Shown in pieces: positions 32,352 through 40,665 of a DNA stretch of 42,644 bases. The stretch's first letter is position 1. Every line of letters starts with the position of its first letter. The position numbers and the translations under genes are program-made. The notes under the pieces are model-generated. The model worked only from the letters and a program-made list of their open reading frames with translations, was not told where the DNA came from and did not search any database. Origin of the DNA: Subtercola sp. (GTDB lineage Bacteria; Actinomycetota; Actinomycetes; Actinomycetales; Microbacteriaceae). Location: the NCBI GenBank assembly GCA_025463745.1, contig JAODBB010000041.1:1-42644 (forward strand), written 5' to 3'.

Positions 32352-33614
32352 TCAGAGCTCCTGCGCGGCATCCGATTGCGCGAGCGAACGAGCCACCGAG
32401 AGACGGTCGGGTTTGCCCGAGCTGAGGGTCGGCAGCGTTGCCAGGCGCACGATTCGTGAAGGGGCCGCGGGCCGGCCCACGGCATCTGTCACCGCCGCCT
32501 GCAGCAGTTCGAGCGCGCCAGCGTCGAACGGCTCACTCGTCACGACCACGGAGGTCTGCCCCCACCGCTCACTCGGTTGCGGAACCACGATCGCCGTGTG
32601 AAAACCCTCATGCGATTGCACGACGCGTTCGACACGATCGAGCGCCACCTTGATTCCACCCGAGATGATGACGTTGTCGAGGCGCCCGCTGATGGCGACC
32701 TGGATGCCCGCGGGCCCGCTTGTGACCGCTCCGCTGTCAGCCGTACGGTACCACCGGCGGCCCGCATCGGTGTAGAACTTGCGCGCCGTCAGCTCCTCGT
32801 CGCCGAGGTACCCTTCCGCGAGCATGGGGCCGGCGAGTTCGAGCTCGCCGGCGGTGGTTCGCGCCACGGCTTGCCCGATCGGGTGGCCGTCGTAGACGCA
32901 TCCGCCGCTCGTCTCGCTCGAGCCGTACGTGCGCTTCACGTTCAGCCCGAGATCGGTCGCGCGGGTGAACAACGCGGCGGGTACTGCCTGGCCACCGATG
33001 AGCAGAGCATCCAGAGCCCGCAGAGAATCACGGATGCCCGCATCACTCTCGCCCGCATCGACCAGCCTCGCGAGCTGAGCGGGCACGATTGACGAGAACC
33101 TCAGCTCACCCTGCAACTGGTCGACGCACGCCGCGAACGACCGTGCACTGAAGTGGCCGGGCGGCAGCACCACCGGTTTCGTGGCGGCGACGATCGAGCG
33201 GATGAGAACCTGCGTTCCCGCGATGTAGTGCGTGGGCAGGGCGAGTACCCATTGGCCCGGGCCGCCGAGCTCGGATTCGGTCGCGCCGGCACTGGCAAGC
33301 AACGCGTCGGCACTCAGCGCGACACGTTTGGGCACGCCGGAGCTGCCCGACGTTTCGATCACGAGGGCGACGTTCTTGGGCACCTCGGCCGGTACGTCTG
33401 GCTCGCTCGGCCCGCCCGTCGCTCCTGGCCCCTTCAACCCATCGGGCCCGGCGCCGGCCGACCTCACGGCCGACGTCGACGCGTGCCGCGCAAGGGGTGC
33501 GGCAGCCGGTTCGCGGGGCAGAACTGCGGGCCCGGTTCCGCTCAGAGCAGCCCGCACAGCGATCGACACCTCGAAGGGATCGCCGGCCGACAGAACCTCA
33601 AGTCGCCTTGTCAT
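32352..33614 (-). CDS. menE: o-succinylbenzoate-CoA ligase MenE
   Basis: The 420-residue acyl-CoA synthetase activates o-succinylbenzoate with ATP and CoA. IETSGSSGVPKRVALS (88-103) is the adenylate-forming P-loop, and YGSSETSGGCVYDG and the hinge ISGRLDNVIISGGIKV follow. The enzyme is of the short actinobacterial type. Residues about 36-77 form a Gly/Ala/Pro/Ser-rich insert before the P-loop. GGTGGGGGA precedes the ATG. Its product is the substrate of MenB, whose gene upstream is broken. Confidence 0.92.
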   Translation of the reverse strand: MTRRLEVLSAGDPFEVSIAVRAALSGTGPAVLPREPAAAPLARHASTSAVRSAGAGPDGLKGPGATGGPSEPDVPAEVPKNVALVIETSGSSGVPKRVALSADALLASAGATESELGGPGQWVLALPTHYIAGTQVLIRSIVAATKPVVLPPGHFSARSFAACVDQLQGELRFSSIVPAQLARLVDAGESDAGIRDSLRALDALLIGGQAVPAALFTRATDLGLNVKRTYGSSETSGGCVYDGHPIGQAVARTTAGELELAGPMLAEGYLGDEELTARKFYTDAGRRWYRTADSGAVTSGPAGIQVAISGRLDNVIISGGIKVALDRVERVVQSHEGFHTAIVVPQPSERWGQTSVVVTSEPFDAGALELLQAAVTDAVGRPAAPSRIVRLATLPTLSSGKPDRLSVARSLAQSDAAQEL

Positions 33615-33704
33615 TCCCCCACCCTAATTCGCCCGGCACGGGCATCCGCTGCGCGCCGTGCCCGAGTTATCTGTGCATCACCTCCCTCGTGAGTCACCTG
33701 TGTC

Positions 33705-33729
33705 AAAAAGAGGCCGTTGTAGCGGCCTC
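33705..33729 (-). terminator. Rho-independent terminator after menB
   Basis: GAGGCCG and CGGCCTC form a 7-bp GC stem with a 6-nt loop; on the minus strand it ends in TTTTT (33705-33709). It separates the menB remnant from menE. Confidence 0.85.
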
Positions 33730-33820
33730 AATTCGGCGCAACCGCCTCACGAGACAGGATCGGGACGGGATCGGGTCAGGGCCCGATGGGGGGGGACGGG
33801 ACACCGATCGGGATCGTCGG

Positions 33821-34415
33821 TCACCCACCTCGGTAATGGTACGGAAACGGAGCCCAGTCGGGCTCCCGCTTCTCGAGGAACGCGTCGCGGCCCTCGACCG
33901 CCTCGTCGGTGCCGTACGCGAGCCGGGTCGCCTCGCCGGCGAACACTTGCTGCCCCACCATGCCGTCGTCGACGGCGTTGAAGGCGAATTTGAGCATGCG
34001 GACGGCCGTGGGCGACTTCGTCAGAATCGTGCGCGCCCAGTCGAGCCGCCAGTGGATACCGCGTTAGCACCGGCCCCGTCACCTCCGCGTATTGGTACCC
34101 ATCCCGCCCACGAATCCGCTGATCGCCGCCGCTGCAGAATGCCCAACCGCCGTCTTTGGGGCTCGGACCATTGCCGGTCAGCAGCACCGCCCCGATCCGC
34201 GGATTCTGCCGGGCGTCGTCAAGTGCACGGTACAGCTCGTCGACGGTATGCGGACGAAAGGCGTTTCGCACCTCCGGCCTGTTGAGTGCGATGCGGGCGA
34301 CCTGGCCGGCACTGTCGTGGTGGTAGGTGATGTCGGTCATCGCCTCGGAGCCCGGCGCGAGCATCCATTCGGCGGGGTCGAAGATCTCGGAGACGAACGC
34401 TGCTTCTGGGGCCAT
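33821..34415 (-). pseudogene. menB: menB (1,4-dihydroxy-2-naphthoyl-CoA synthase), internal deletion with frameshift
   Basis: The start MAPEAAFVSEIFDPAEW matches MenB and runs well through NRPEVRNAFRPHTVDELYR, LLTGNGPSPKDGGWAFCSGG and DQRIRGRDGYQYAE (to about 34090). From about 34050 the C-terminal part appears in another frame: LDWARTILTKSPTAVRMLKF, then VGQQVFAGEATRLAYGTDEA and EGRDAFLEKREPDW, ending PFPYHYRGG at a stop at 33821. The central crotonase part, with the oxyanion-hole glycines (GWAAGGGHSL in homologues) and the DxDVGSFDGG segment, is missing. The remnant is 595 bp against roughly 900 for an intact gene. No active enzyme can be made from it. A sequencing or assembly error is the main alternative. 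Confidence 0.85.
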
Positions 34416-34475
34416 GTCTTCAGCCAAATCGCGCGGCTTCGAACGCTTGAAACACGCGAGCTCGCCGAGACCAGA

Positions 34476-34481
34476 CACAAT
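34476..34481 (+). promoter_or_regulatory. possible -10 box of menC
   Basis: CACAAT ends six bases before the ATG at 34488, the spacing seen at the other leaderless starts here, but the first base is not T. Confidence 0.35.
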
Positions 34482-34487
34482 GGGGGC

Positions 34488-35519
34488 ATGGCCTCCACGC
34501 ACCGCCCCTTGCCGACACTCACCGAACTACTCGAGCAGGCAAGCGTCGTTTCGATTCCACTGAACACCCGATTCAGGGGGGTGGATGCCCGTGAAGCCGT
34601 AATTCTGCGAGGCCCCGAAGGCGCCACCGAGTTCTCGCCTTTCGTGGAATACGACGACGTCGAGTCTCTGGCCTGGCTCGCCGGCGCCGTCGACTTCGGC
34701 TGGGTGCCGACTCCAGCGCCGCTGCGCGATCGCATCGCCGTCAACGCCACCCTGCCCGCTGTCTCACCCGCTGAGGTCGAACGGGTTCTCGCGCGCTACC
34801 CCGGCTGCCGCACCATCAAGGTGAAGGTGGCCGAGCGCGGCCAGACGCTCGACGACGACCTCGCCCGGGTTCGCGAGGCGCGGGCGATCCTCGGCTCAGA
34901 GGGGCGCATCCGGCTCGACGCGAACGGAGGCTGGAACGTCGGAGAGGCCGAGAAAGCCATCCACGCCCTCGCCGAATTCGACCTCGAGTACGTCGAGCAA
35001 CCGTGCCCGACGGTCGACGATCTGTGGGAGATCCGCCAACGCGTGAAATACATGGGCATACCCATCGCTGCCGACGAGAGTGTGCGAAAAGTGGATGACC
35101 CGCTCGAGGTAGCTCGCCGTGCCGCCGCCGATGTACTGGTCATCAAGGCTCAGCCTCTGGGGGGCATCCATTCGGCCCTCGACATTGCCGAGCGTGCCGG
35201 GCTGCCCGTGGTGGTCTCGTCGGCCCTCGACACCTCGATCGGAATCGCGATGGGCGCCCACCTCGCGGCGTCTATTCCGAATCTGGAATACGATTGCGGG
35301 CTCGCCACTGCCGCGCTGCTGACCGTCGATGTCACGGCCGAGCCGCTCATTCCGGTAGGCGGGTCGATTCCCGTCGTGCGCCCGCTGCTCGACGAATCAC
35401 TCGTTCAGCGCGTGCTCGCGGCGCCCGATCGGGACGCCTGGTGGCGCGACCGGCTCACCCGCGTCTACGGTCTGCTTCTCGAACTCTCAGAGTCGAACGG
35501 TCGTCACGCTGGGGATTAG
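34488..35519 (+). CDS. menC: o-succinylbenzoate synthase MenC
   Basis: The 343-residue enolase-superfamily enzyme dehydrates SHCHC to o-succinylbenzoate. The start region PLNTRFRGVDAREAVIL and FSPFVEYDD is typical of actinobacterial MenC. Catalytic and metal residues are visible in RTIKVKVAERG (the second Lys), RLDANGGW, YVEQPC, AADESV and LVIKAQPLGG. The start at ATG 34488 leaves 72 bp to the divergent menB remnant. The stop overlaps the convergent ccsB stop by four bases. Confidence 0.93.
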   Translation: MASTHRPLPTLTELLEQASVVSIPLNTRFRGVDAREAVILRGPEGATEFSPFVEYDDVESLAWLAGAVDFGWVPTPAPLRDRIAVNATLPAVSPAEVERVLARYPGCRTIKVKVAERGQTLDDDLARVREARAILGSEGRIRLDANGGWNVGEAEKAIHALAEFDLEYVEQPCPTVDDLWEIRQRVKYMGIPIAADESVRKVDDPLEVARRAAADVLVIKAQPLGGIHSALDIAERAGLPVVVSSALDTSIGIAMGAHLAASIPNLEYDCGLATAALLTVDVTAEPLIPVGGSIPVVRPLLDESLVQRVLAAPDRDAWWRDRLTRVYGLLLELSESNGRHAGD

Positions 35520-36640
35520 AGGCCCGAATACGAGTGCAGCCCGTGGAAGAACACGTTCACCACGCCGAAGTTGAACAGCACGGCGCCGAACCCGATGATC
35601 GCCAGCCAGGCCGACCGTGAGCCGCGCCAGCCACGAGTGGCCCGCGCGTGGATGTACCCGGCGTAGATGACCCAGATGATGAAGGTCCACACCTCTTTGG
35701 TGTCCCAGCCCCAGTACCGGCCCCAGGCGCGCTCGGCCCAGATGGCACCGGCGATGAGCGTGAACGTCCAGAATACGAACCCCACGATGTTGACGCGGTA
35801 CGCCAGGTTCTCGAGTTTGGTCGAATCCGGCAGCGACGCCAAGAACTTGAGCTTCAAGAACTTCGTCGCCCCGCCCAGCACTTCGCGCCGCGACTGCAGC
35901 AGCTGGATGCCCGACAGCGCGAACCCGAGCGCGAAGAACGCCGTGCCGAGGCTCGCGACGAACACGTGGATGACCAGCCACGCCGACTGGAGCGCCGGCG
36001 GCAGCGGAGCGATGACCACGTAGTAGTTGACTGTCGAGATGCCCAGCAGGATCAGAACGAGACCCGTGATGAACGTGCCGAGAAAGCGAAGGTCGACGCG
36101 GGTGTTGACCACCAGGAACACGCCGATGATCAGCACGGTTCCGGTCATCGAGAACTCGTACATGTTGGCCCACGGAACCCGCTGGGCCGCGATGCCACGC
36201 AGCACGTCGGCCGTCACCTCGAGCAGGAAGCCGATGATGGTGAAGGCCATGCCGAGCCGAAGGCTCAGCGACCGCCGCGAAACGCTGCCGTCTGCAGCCA
36301 CACGGCCACCCTTGAGTGTGCCCGTGCCACCCGACCCGGCCGACGCGCCGGCAGAGGATGCCCGGCCACCGTCAGGCGCATCCGTACCCACCGCGCCGGC
36401 ACCCGCGGGCGCCCCCGCGACAGCGACACCACCGGCCGCACCCGCAATGCCGACGGCTCCCGCCCCCACGGTTTCGAGCACCTTCGCCGCCGTCGTCACC
36501 GTGCCGTCGACACTCACCGAGTTGCCCGCAGAAACCTGCGCCGAACGGCGCGCGAGGTCGAGGGCGAACGCGATGAAAGCAAGCGCGTACACCGCCATTG
36601 CGGCGTACAAGAAGAAGATCGAATACTCGTCAAGGGTCAC
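35516..36640 (-). CDS. ccsB: cytochrome c maturation protein CcsB (ResC), with a low-complexity insert
   Basis: The 374-residue membrane protein of System II cytochrome c maturation works with ResB to export haem and attach it to apocytochromes. The Trp-rich haem-handling motif AWGRYWGWDTKEVW and conserved His in WLVIHVFVAS and YIHARAT are present. At least eight helices are seen. Residues about 58-112, after the first helix, form a Gly/Ala-rich insert. It is the last gene of the res operon, 9 bp after resB. Confidence 0.93.
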   Translation of the reverse strand: MTLDEYSIFFLYAAMAVYALAFIAFALDLARRSAQVSAGNSVSVDGTVTTAAKVLETVGAGAVGIAGAAGGVAVAGAPAGAGAVGTDAPDGGRASSAGASAGSGGTGTLKGGRVAADGSVSRRSLSLRLGMAFTIIGFLLEVTADVLRGIAAQRVPWANMYEFSMTGTVLIIGVFLVVNTRVDLRFLGTFITGLVLILLGISTVNYYVVIAPLPPALQSAWLVIHVFVASLGTAFFALGFALSGIQLLQSRREVLGGATKFLKLKFLASLPDSTKLENLAYRVNIVGFVFWTFTLIAGAIWAERAWGRYWGWDTKEVWTFIIWVIYAGYIHARATRGWRGSRSAWLAIIGFGAVLFNFGVVNVFFHGLHSYSGL

Positions 36641-36649
36641 GATGTAAGC

Positions 36650-38311
36650 CTAAGTGTTTGTGTCAGCGGCGGGAACGTCGCTGAGAACTTTGGAATGCCG
36701 CTCGGCTATCTCGGCGACGGCAGCGGCGAGCCGCGGGTCTTCGCCACGAGCGAGGCCCGCGTACTCGAGGCTCAGGGTACCGTCGGAGTTTTCGGTCGCC
36801 TTCACCCAGACGCGGCGGCGCGGGATGAAGAGCGAGATGAGCAATCCGGCGAGCGCGGAGGCCGCGAACAACAGCACCCAGCCCTGGGTGGGGTCATGGT
36901 GGATGTCGAGTGATGCATACCGCTTCACCGCGTCGAAACTGATCGTTCCGAGGCCGCCCGGCAGTGCCTGGCTGTCGCCCGGCTTGAGCTGGATCGAATC
37001 CACACCCGTGGTTCCGCCCGTGAGTTGCGTCATCTTGTCGGTGTTCAGCGAGTACACCGAGGTGGGAACGCCGCCGTTCAGGCCGAGATCTCCGTCATAG
37101 ACGTTGAGGGTGAGCACGGGATAGTCGTCGTCGGGGTAGGTCGAGTAGAAGGCACCGGTGGTCGAGGTCGCTTGCGTCGGGTAGAAGAACCCGATCATGC
37201 CGATCTGGGCGGCCAGGCCATCCGGAATCTTCACGACGCCCACGCTCGTGAGGTTCGCGTCTTGCGGCAAGAACGGCACGGAGTCGGTGAAGACCACCTT
37301 GCCAGTGGGGTCTTTCACCGTGATCTGCGGTGCGTAGCCGTTGCCGAGCAGGTACACGTCGGTGCCCCCGATGCGCAGCGGCGAGTTGACCTTGATATCT
37401 GACTGCTGCGGTGTCTGGCCCTGCTCTTGCGTGGTGACCTCTGCGTTGTAGTCGATCGGCTGGCCGAACGCGCCGTCGGCCTTCGTCTCGTACGTCGCGG
37501 TGAATTGATCGAGCTTGATCGAGTAGGGGTCGAGCGAATTGTCGGTGAAGAAGCGCCCCGGATTGAAGGAGTCGTAGGCCGCCAGTGTGTTGACGAACAC
37601 CCCGCCGTTCTCGACGACCACACGCTGGCCGCTGTAGCCGAATCCGCCGCCCACACCGACGGTGATGAGGATGCCCACCAGCGCGGCATGGAAGACGAGG
37701 TTGCCCGTCTCACGTGCGTACCCGCGTTCGGCCGAGACCGACGCGGTTTCACGGCCGCTCTTGTCCGCGGCGCTGAAGACCACCACGCGGTAGCCCGACT
37801 TGCGGAGCAGTTTGCGGGCGGAATCGACCGCCGCGACCGCTCCGCCCACGTTCGTCGCGGTGGTTCGCTTCTGAAAGCCGGCCAGGCGCGACAGGCGGGC
37901 CGGAGTGCGCGGCGGCTTGGCGCGCAGCGCGTCGAAGTGGTGTTTCGCGCGCGGAATGACGCAGCCGACCAGCGAAATGAACAGCAGCAGGTAGATGCTC
38001 GAAAACCACACCGAAGTGTACACGTCGAAGGCCTGGAACTTGTCGAGAATCGGGGCCAGCGACGGGTTGTCGGTGAAGTACTGCGTGACGCCGTTGGGAT
38101 CGGCGGCGCGCTGCGGAACCAGCGAACCGGGTACGGCGGCCAGCGCGAGCAGCAAGAGCAGAAAGAGCGCGGTGCGCATGCTGGTGAGCTGACGCCAGAA
38201 CCAGCGCAGCCAGCCGACGAGGCCGAGCTTGGGCTGAACGATGTTTCCATCGTCGTCTGGCTGCGGCGCCTGAGGCGCCGGCGAATCGAAGTGGTCAGAT
38301 GGCCGGGACAA
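36650..38311 (-). CDS. resB: cytochrome c maturation protein ResB
   Basis: The 553-residue ResB-family protein has three N-terminal helices (FLLLLLALAAVPGSLVPQ and VWFSSIYLLLFISLVGCVI among them), a large external domain and a C-terminal helix (GWVLLFAASALAGLLISLF). The LTSMRTALFLLLLLALAAVP start is typical. It forms the haem-lyase complex with CcsB. Its start overlaps the end of ccdA by 17 bp. Confidence 0.94.
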   Translation of the reverse strand: MSRPSDHFDSPAPQAPQPDDDGNIVQPKLGLVGWLRWFWRQLTSMRTALFLLLLLALAAVPGSLVPQRAADPNGVTQYFTDNPSLAPILDKFQAFDVYTSVWFSSIYLLLFISLVGCVIPRAKHHFDALRAKPPRTPARLSRLAGFQKRTTATNVGGAVAAVDSARKLLRKSGYRVVVFSAADKSGRETASVSAERGYARETGNLVFHAALVGILITVGVGGGFGYSGQRVVVENGGVFVNTLAAYDSFNPGRFFTDNSLDPYSIKLDQFTATYETKADGAFGQPIDYNAEVTTQEQGQTPQQSDIKVNSPLRIGGTDVYLLGNGYAPQITVKDPTGKVVFTDSVPFLPQDANLTSVGVVKIPDGLAAQIGMIGFFYPTQATSTTGAFYSTYPDDDYPVLTLNVYDGDLGLNGGVPTSVYSLNTDKMTQLTGGTTGVDSIQLKPGDSQALPGGLGTISFDAVKRYASLDIHHDPTQGWVLLFAASALAGLLISLFIPRRRVWVKATENSDGTLSLEYAGLARGEDPRLAAAVAEIAERHSKVLSDVPAADTNT

Positions 38312-39038
38312 ATCCGGTGATCACCGCCTGCAGTTGATAGGTCCAGATGGTCCACAGGCCACTCACCATCAGAATGCCGATGACGACCAGACCCGCACCC
38401 CCCAGAATGTTGATGATGCGTATATGCCGCTTGAGGAATTTGACGGTGTGCGTGACCCAATTGAGGCCGAGCGCCACGAGCAGAAACGGAATGCCGAGCC
38501 CGAGGCAGTAGAACAGCCCGAGCAGCGCTCCGCTCCAGGCCGAGCCGCCGCTGAGGCTCAGCGCCTGAATCGCGCCTAGTGTCGGGCCGATGCACGGGGT
38601 CCAGCCGAGGCCGAACACGATACCGAGAATCGGGGCGCCGGCCAGACCGGTCGCCGGCCGCCACGACGGCTTGAAGGTGCGCTGCATGAAGCTGAACTGC
38701 CCGATGAACACGAGCCCGAGCAGAATGACCACCACCCCGAGCACCCGCGTGATGATGTCACCCCACACCAGCAGCCACACCCCGAGTGCACCGAACAGGG
38801 TGGATGCGGCGACGAACACCAGCGAGAAGCCCAGCACGAACAGGCTGATGCCCAAGAGGATGCGGCGGCGATTCGCCCGCGCACCCGGTTCGCTCAGGCC
38901 ACCCACGTACGCCAAGTAGCCCGGAACCAGTGGCAGCACACAAGGAGACGCGAACGACACCAGCCCGGCCAGCATCGCGATCGGAATCGCTACGATCAGC
39001 TGACCGTTCAGCACCTCATTGGCGAACGGGTTCACCAC
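38295..39038 (-). CDS. ccdA: CcdA-type thiol:disulfide interchange membrane protein
   Basis: The 247-residue protein has six helices and the two redox cysteines of CcdA/DsbD-beta: FASPCVLPLVPGYLAYV (Cys33) and FGLGWTPCIGPTLGAI (Cys149). It carries reducing power across the membrane to the TlpA-like lipoprotein, keeping apocytochrome c thiols reduced. It starts 3 bp after the upstream gene. Confidence 0.95.
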   Translation of the reverse strand: MVNPFANEVLNGQLIVAIPIAMLAGLVSFASPCVLPLVPGYLAYVGGLSEPGARANRRRILLGISLFVLGFSLVFVAASTLFGALGVWLLVWGDIITRVLGVVVILLGLVFIGQFSFMQRTFKPSWRPATGLAGAPILGIVFGLGWTPCIGPTLGAIQALSLSGGSAWSGALLGLFYCLGLGIPFLLVALGLNWVTHTVKFLKRHIRIINILGGAGLVVIGILMVSGLWTIWTYQLQAVITGFVPAI

Positions 39039-39041
39039 GAG

Positions 39042-39656
39042 TTAACTCTTCTCGGCGACGGCATCGCCGATCAAGGTGTCGAGAATGTCTGGGGCGGTCG
39101 CCTCGCCCAGAATGCGGGCGGCGACGCGGCCCTGTTTGTCGATGACCAGTGTCGTGGGCACGGCGTTCGGTGCGACCTGGCCGCTGAGGGCGAGCTGTAC
39201 CGCTCCGTCGGTGTCGATGACCGACGAATAGGTGATGCCGAAGGCGGTGTTGAAGGCCTGGGCCGTCTGCGCCTGGTCACGCACGTTCACGCCCAGAAAG
39301 GTCGCCCCGTTGCCCGTGTACTTGGCATTCAGCTTTTCGAGGGCAGGGGCCTCGGCGCGGCAGGGTGCGCAACCGGCGTACCAGAAGTTCAGCACGAGCA
39401 CTTGGCCGAGGTACTGCGAGGCACTCACCGTCTGGCCCGCGTCGGTGGTTCCGGTGAAGTTCACCGGTGCACCACGGTTCTCCGCAGAAATCTCGGTGAC
39501 GGTGCCGTCGCCGGCGATGTACTGCTTGCTGTCGCCGCTGCGGTACTGCGCCGCGAGGGGGTCGCTCGAGCAGCCGGCGAGCAGGCCGAGTGCGATGACG
39601 GCAGAGGCTACCGCCAGAAGTGAACGCCTCGCCGTCACGTCAGACCGCTCCGTCAT
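39042..39656 (-). CDS. TlpA/ResA-like thioredoxin lipoprotein
   Basis: The 204-residue protein starts at ATG 39656; a longer frame exists but is antisense-like and out of character. It has a lipoprotein signal with LLAGC (Cys29) and a thioredoxin fold with FWYAGCAPCRAEAP (Cys96 and Cys99), then VPTTLVIDKQGRV with the cis-Pro. It reduces the haem-binding thiols of apocytochrome c. Its start overlaps the phosphatase gene by 17 bp. Confidence 0.93.
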   Translation of the reverse strand: MTERSDVTARRSLLAVASAVIALGLLAGCSSDPLAAQYRSGDSKQYIAGDGTVTEISAENRGAPVNFTGTTDAGQTVSASQYLGQVLVLNFWYAGCAPCRAEAPALEKLNAKYTGNGATFLGVNVRDQAQTAQAFNTAFGITYSSVIDTDGAVQLALSGQVAPNAVPTTLVIDKQGRVAARILGEATAPDILDTLIGDAVAEKS

Positions 39657-40284
39657 CGACGACCTCGGCGAGCAGGTCTGCCGCCGGGTCTTCGTACCTG
39701 AGCTCGACGAACGTGTCGCCTCGGCGTTCGAAAGTGGTGATGCTCGAGAGATTGCATCGGCGCTTGCGCGGATCGTGCCATAGGCGTTTGCCGGTGACCT
39801 GGAGGTGGGTCGCCCAGATGGGCAGCTGGTGGCTGACCATGATGACGTCACCACCCTCGACAGAGTCGTAGGCGTCGTTCATCGCGGCGAGCATCCGTGC
39901 TGTAACACTCGTGTAGGCCTCGCCCCAGCTCGGTTTGAAGGGGTTCGCCACCCACGACCAGTTCTTCGGCTTACGGAGCGCCGCGTTGCGCATGTGAGGG
40001 CTCATGCCTTCGAACTTGTTAGTGGGCTCGATGATGCGCGGCTCGGTCTGGATGGGCAGATCGAACGCCATCGCCTGCGGTGCGGCCGATTCTTGGGCGC
40101 GCTGCAACGGAGAGGCGAAGAGCGCCGAAACAGACCGGTTTCGGGCGGCGAGTTCGTCGGCGGCCGACTGTGCGATCTGCCTTCCGAGGTCGGAAAGACC
40201 GAATCCGGGCAGGCGGCCGTACAGAACGTGTTCGGGGTTGAAGACCTCGCCGTGACGAACGAGATGTAATTGGCTGGCTACCAC
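39640..40284 (-). CDS. histidine phosphatase (phosphoglycerate-mutase-like)
   Basis: The 214-residue protein has the catalytic LHLVRHGEV (His11), a conserved SPLQRAQESA segment, and VIMVSHQLPIW with the second catalytic His. It is a branch-2-like member of the histidine phosphatase superfamily; the gene heads the res operon in many actinobacteria, but its substrate is not known. GTG 40284 is the only suitable start and lies seven bases after TAAACT. The open frame reaching far upstream is antisense to aspS. Confidence 0.9.
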   Translation of the reverse strand: MVASQLHLVRHGEVFNPEHVLYGRLPGFGLSDLGRQIAQSAADELAARNRSVSALFASPLQRAQESAAPQAMAFDLPIQTEPRIIEPTNKFEGMSPHMRNAALRKPKNWSWVANPFKPSWGEAYTSVTARMLAAMNDAYDSVEGGDVIMVSHQLPIWATHLQVTGKRLWHDPRKRRCNLSSITTFERRGDTFVELRYEDPAADLLAEVVDDGAV

Positions 40285-40291
40285 GCCCCTT

Positions 40292-40297
40292 AGTTTA
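40292..40297 (-). promoter_or_regulatory. -10 box of a probable leaderless promoter (res operon)
   Basis: TAAACT on the minus strand ends seven bases before the GTG at 40284. The AGGGG in between is too close to the start to work as a normal ribosome binding site. Confidence 0.55.
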
Positions 40298-40435
40298 CGT
40301 AGCGTAGAAGTCGCGAAGCTGCTCAGCACCTGAACGCGGCATAAGCGATGAAGCGCAGCTACACGATCAGCCAAGATGAATTCGATTGTGCTGAATAGTT
40401 GAACGCGGTCTACTGAGAGGAAGAAAGGAGCTCTC

Positions 40436-40567
40436 ATGGCACTCATCGTCTTCCTCAGCATCATCGGTTTTCTCGCCCTCATCGGCATCGTCGCGGCCCT
40501 CGTCGTGACGGCGACCGATGGGTACGGCCCCGTCGCCAACCGCGCGTACTTCCGCCGCCTCCCGTAA
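40436..40567 (+). CDS. small membrane peptide, 43 aa
   Basis: ATG 40436 follows GAAAGGAG at ideal spacing. The peptide has one hydrophobic helix (ALIVFLSIIGFLALIGIVAALVV) and a short basic, aromatic tail (TATDGYGPVANRAYFRRLP). It is probably an inner membrane microprotein. No family is known to me. The strong ribosome binding site and clean helix support coding. A (CA)7 tract at 40582-40595 follows. Confidence 0.65.
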   Translation: MALIVFLSIIGFLALIGIVAALVVTATDGYGPVANRAYFRRLP

Positions 40568-40651
40568 CGGGCAGGCTTCGCCACACACACACACACGGCC
40601 GTCGAATGGGGAGCCGCGCGACGCGAGGCGTATCGATTCCGGCACCCCCGG

Positions 40652-40657
40652 TAGACT
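40652..40657 (+). promoter_or_regulatory. -10 box of aspS
   Basis: TAGACT ends eight bases before the GTG at 40666; the leader is absent or only one or two bases long. Confidence 0.5.
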
Positions 40658-40665
40658 GAACCCCC

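Noticed and set aside
33747..34502. Continuous 251-codon frame through menB taken as one intact gene
   Set aside because: After GRDGYQYAE the translation becomes Arg-rich and loses all MenB similarity, while MenB C-terminal motifs appear in a different frame. It is a remnant read out of frame.
40582..40595. (CA)7 dinucleotide tract
   Set aside because: Short simple repeat outside any gene; no evidence that it affects aspS expression.
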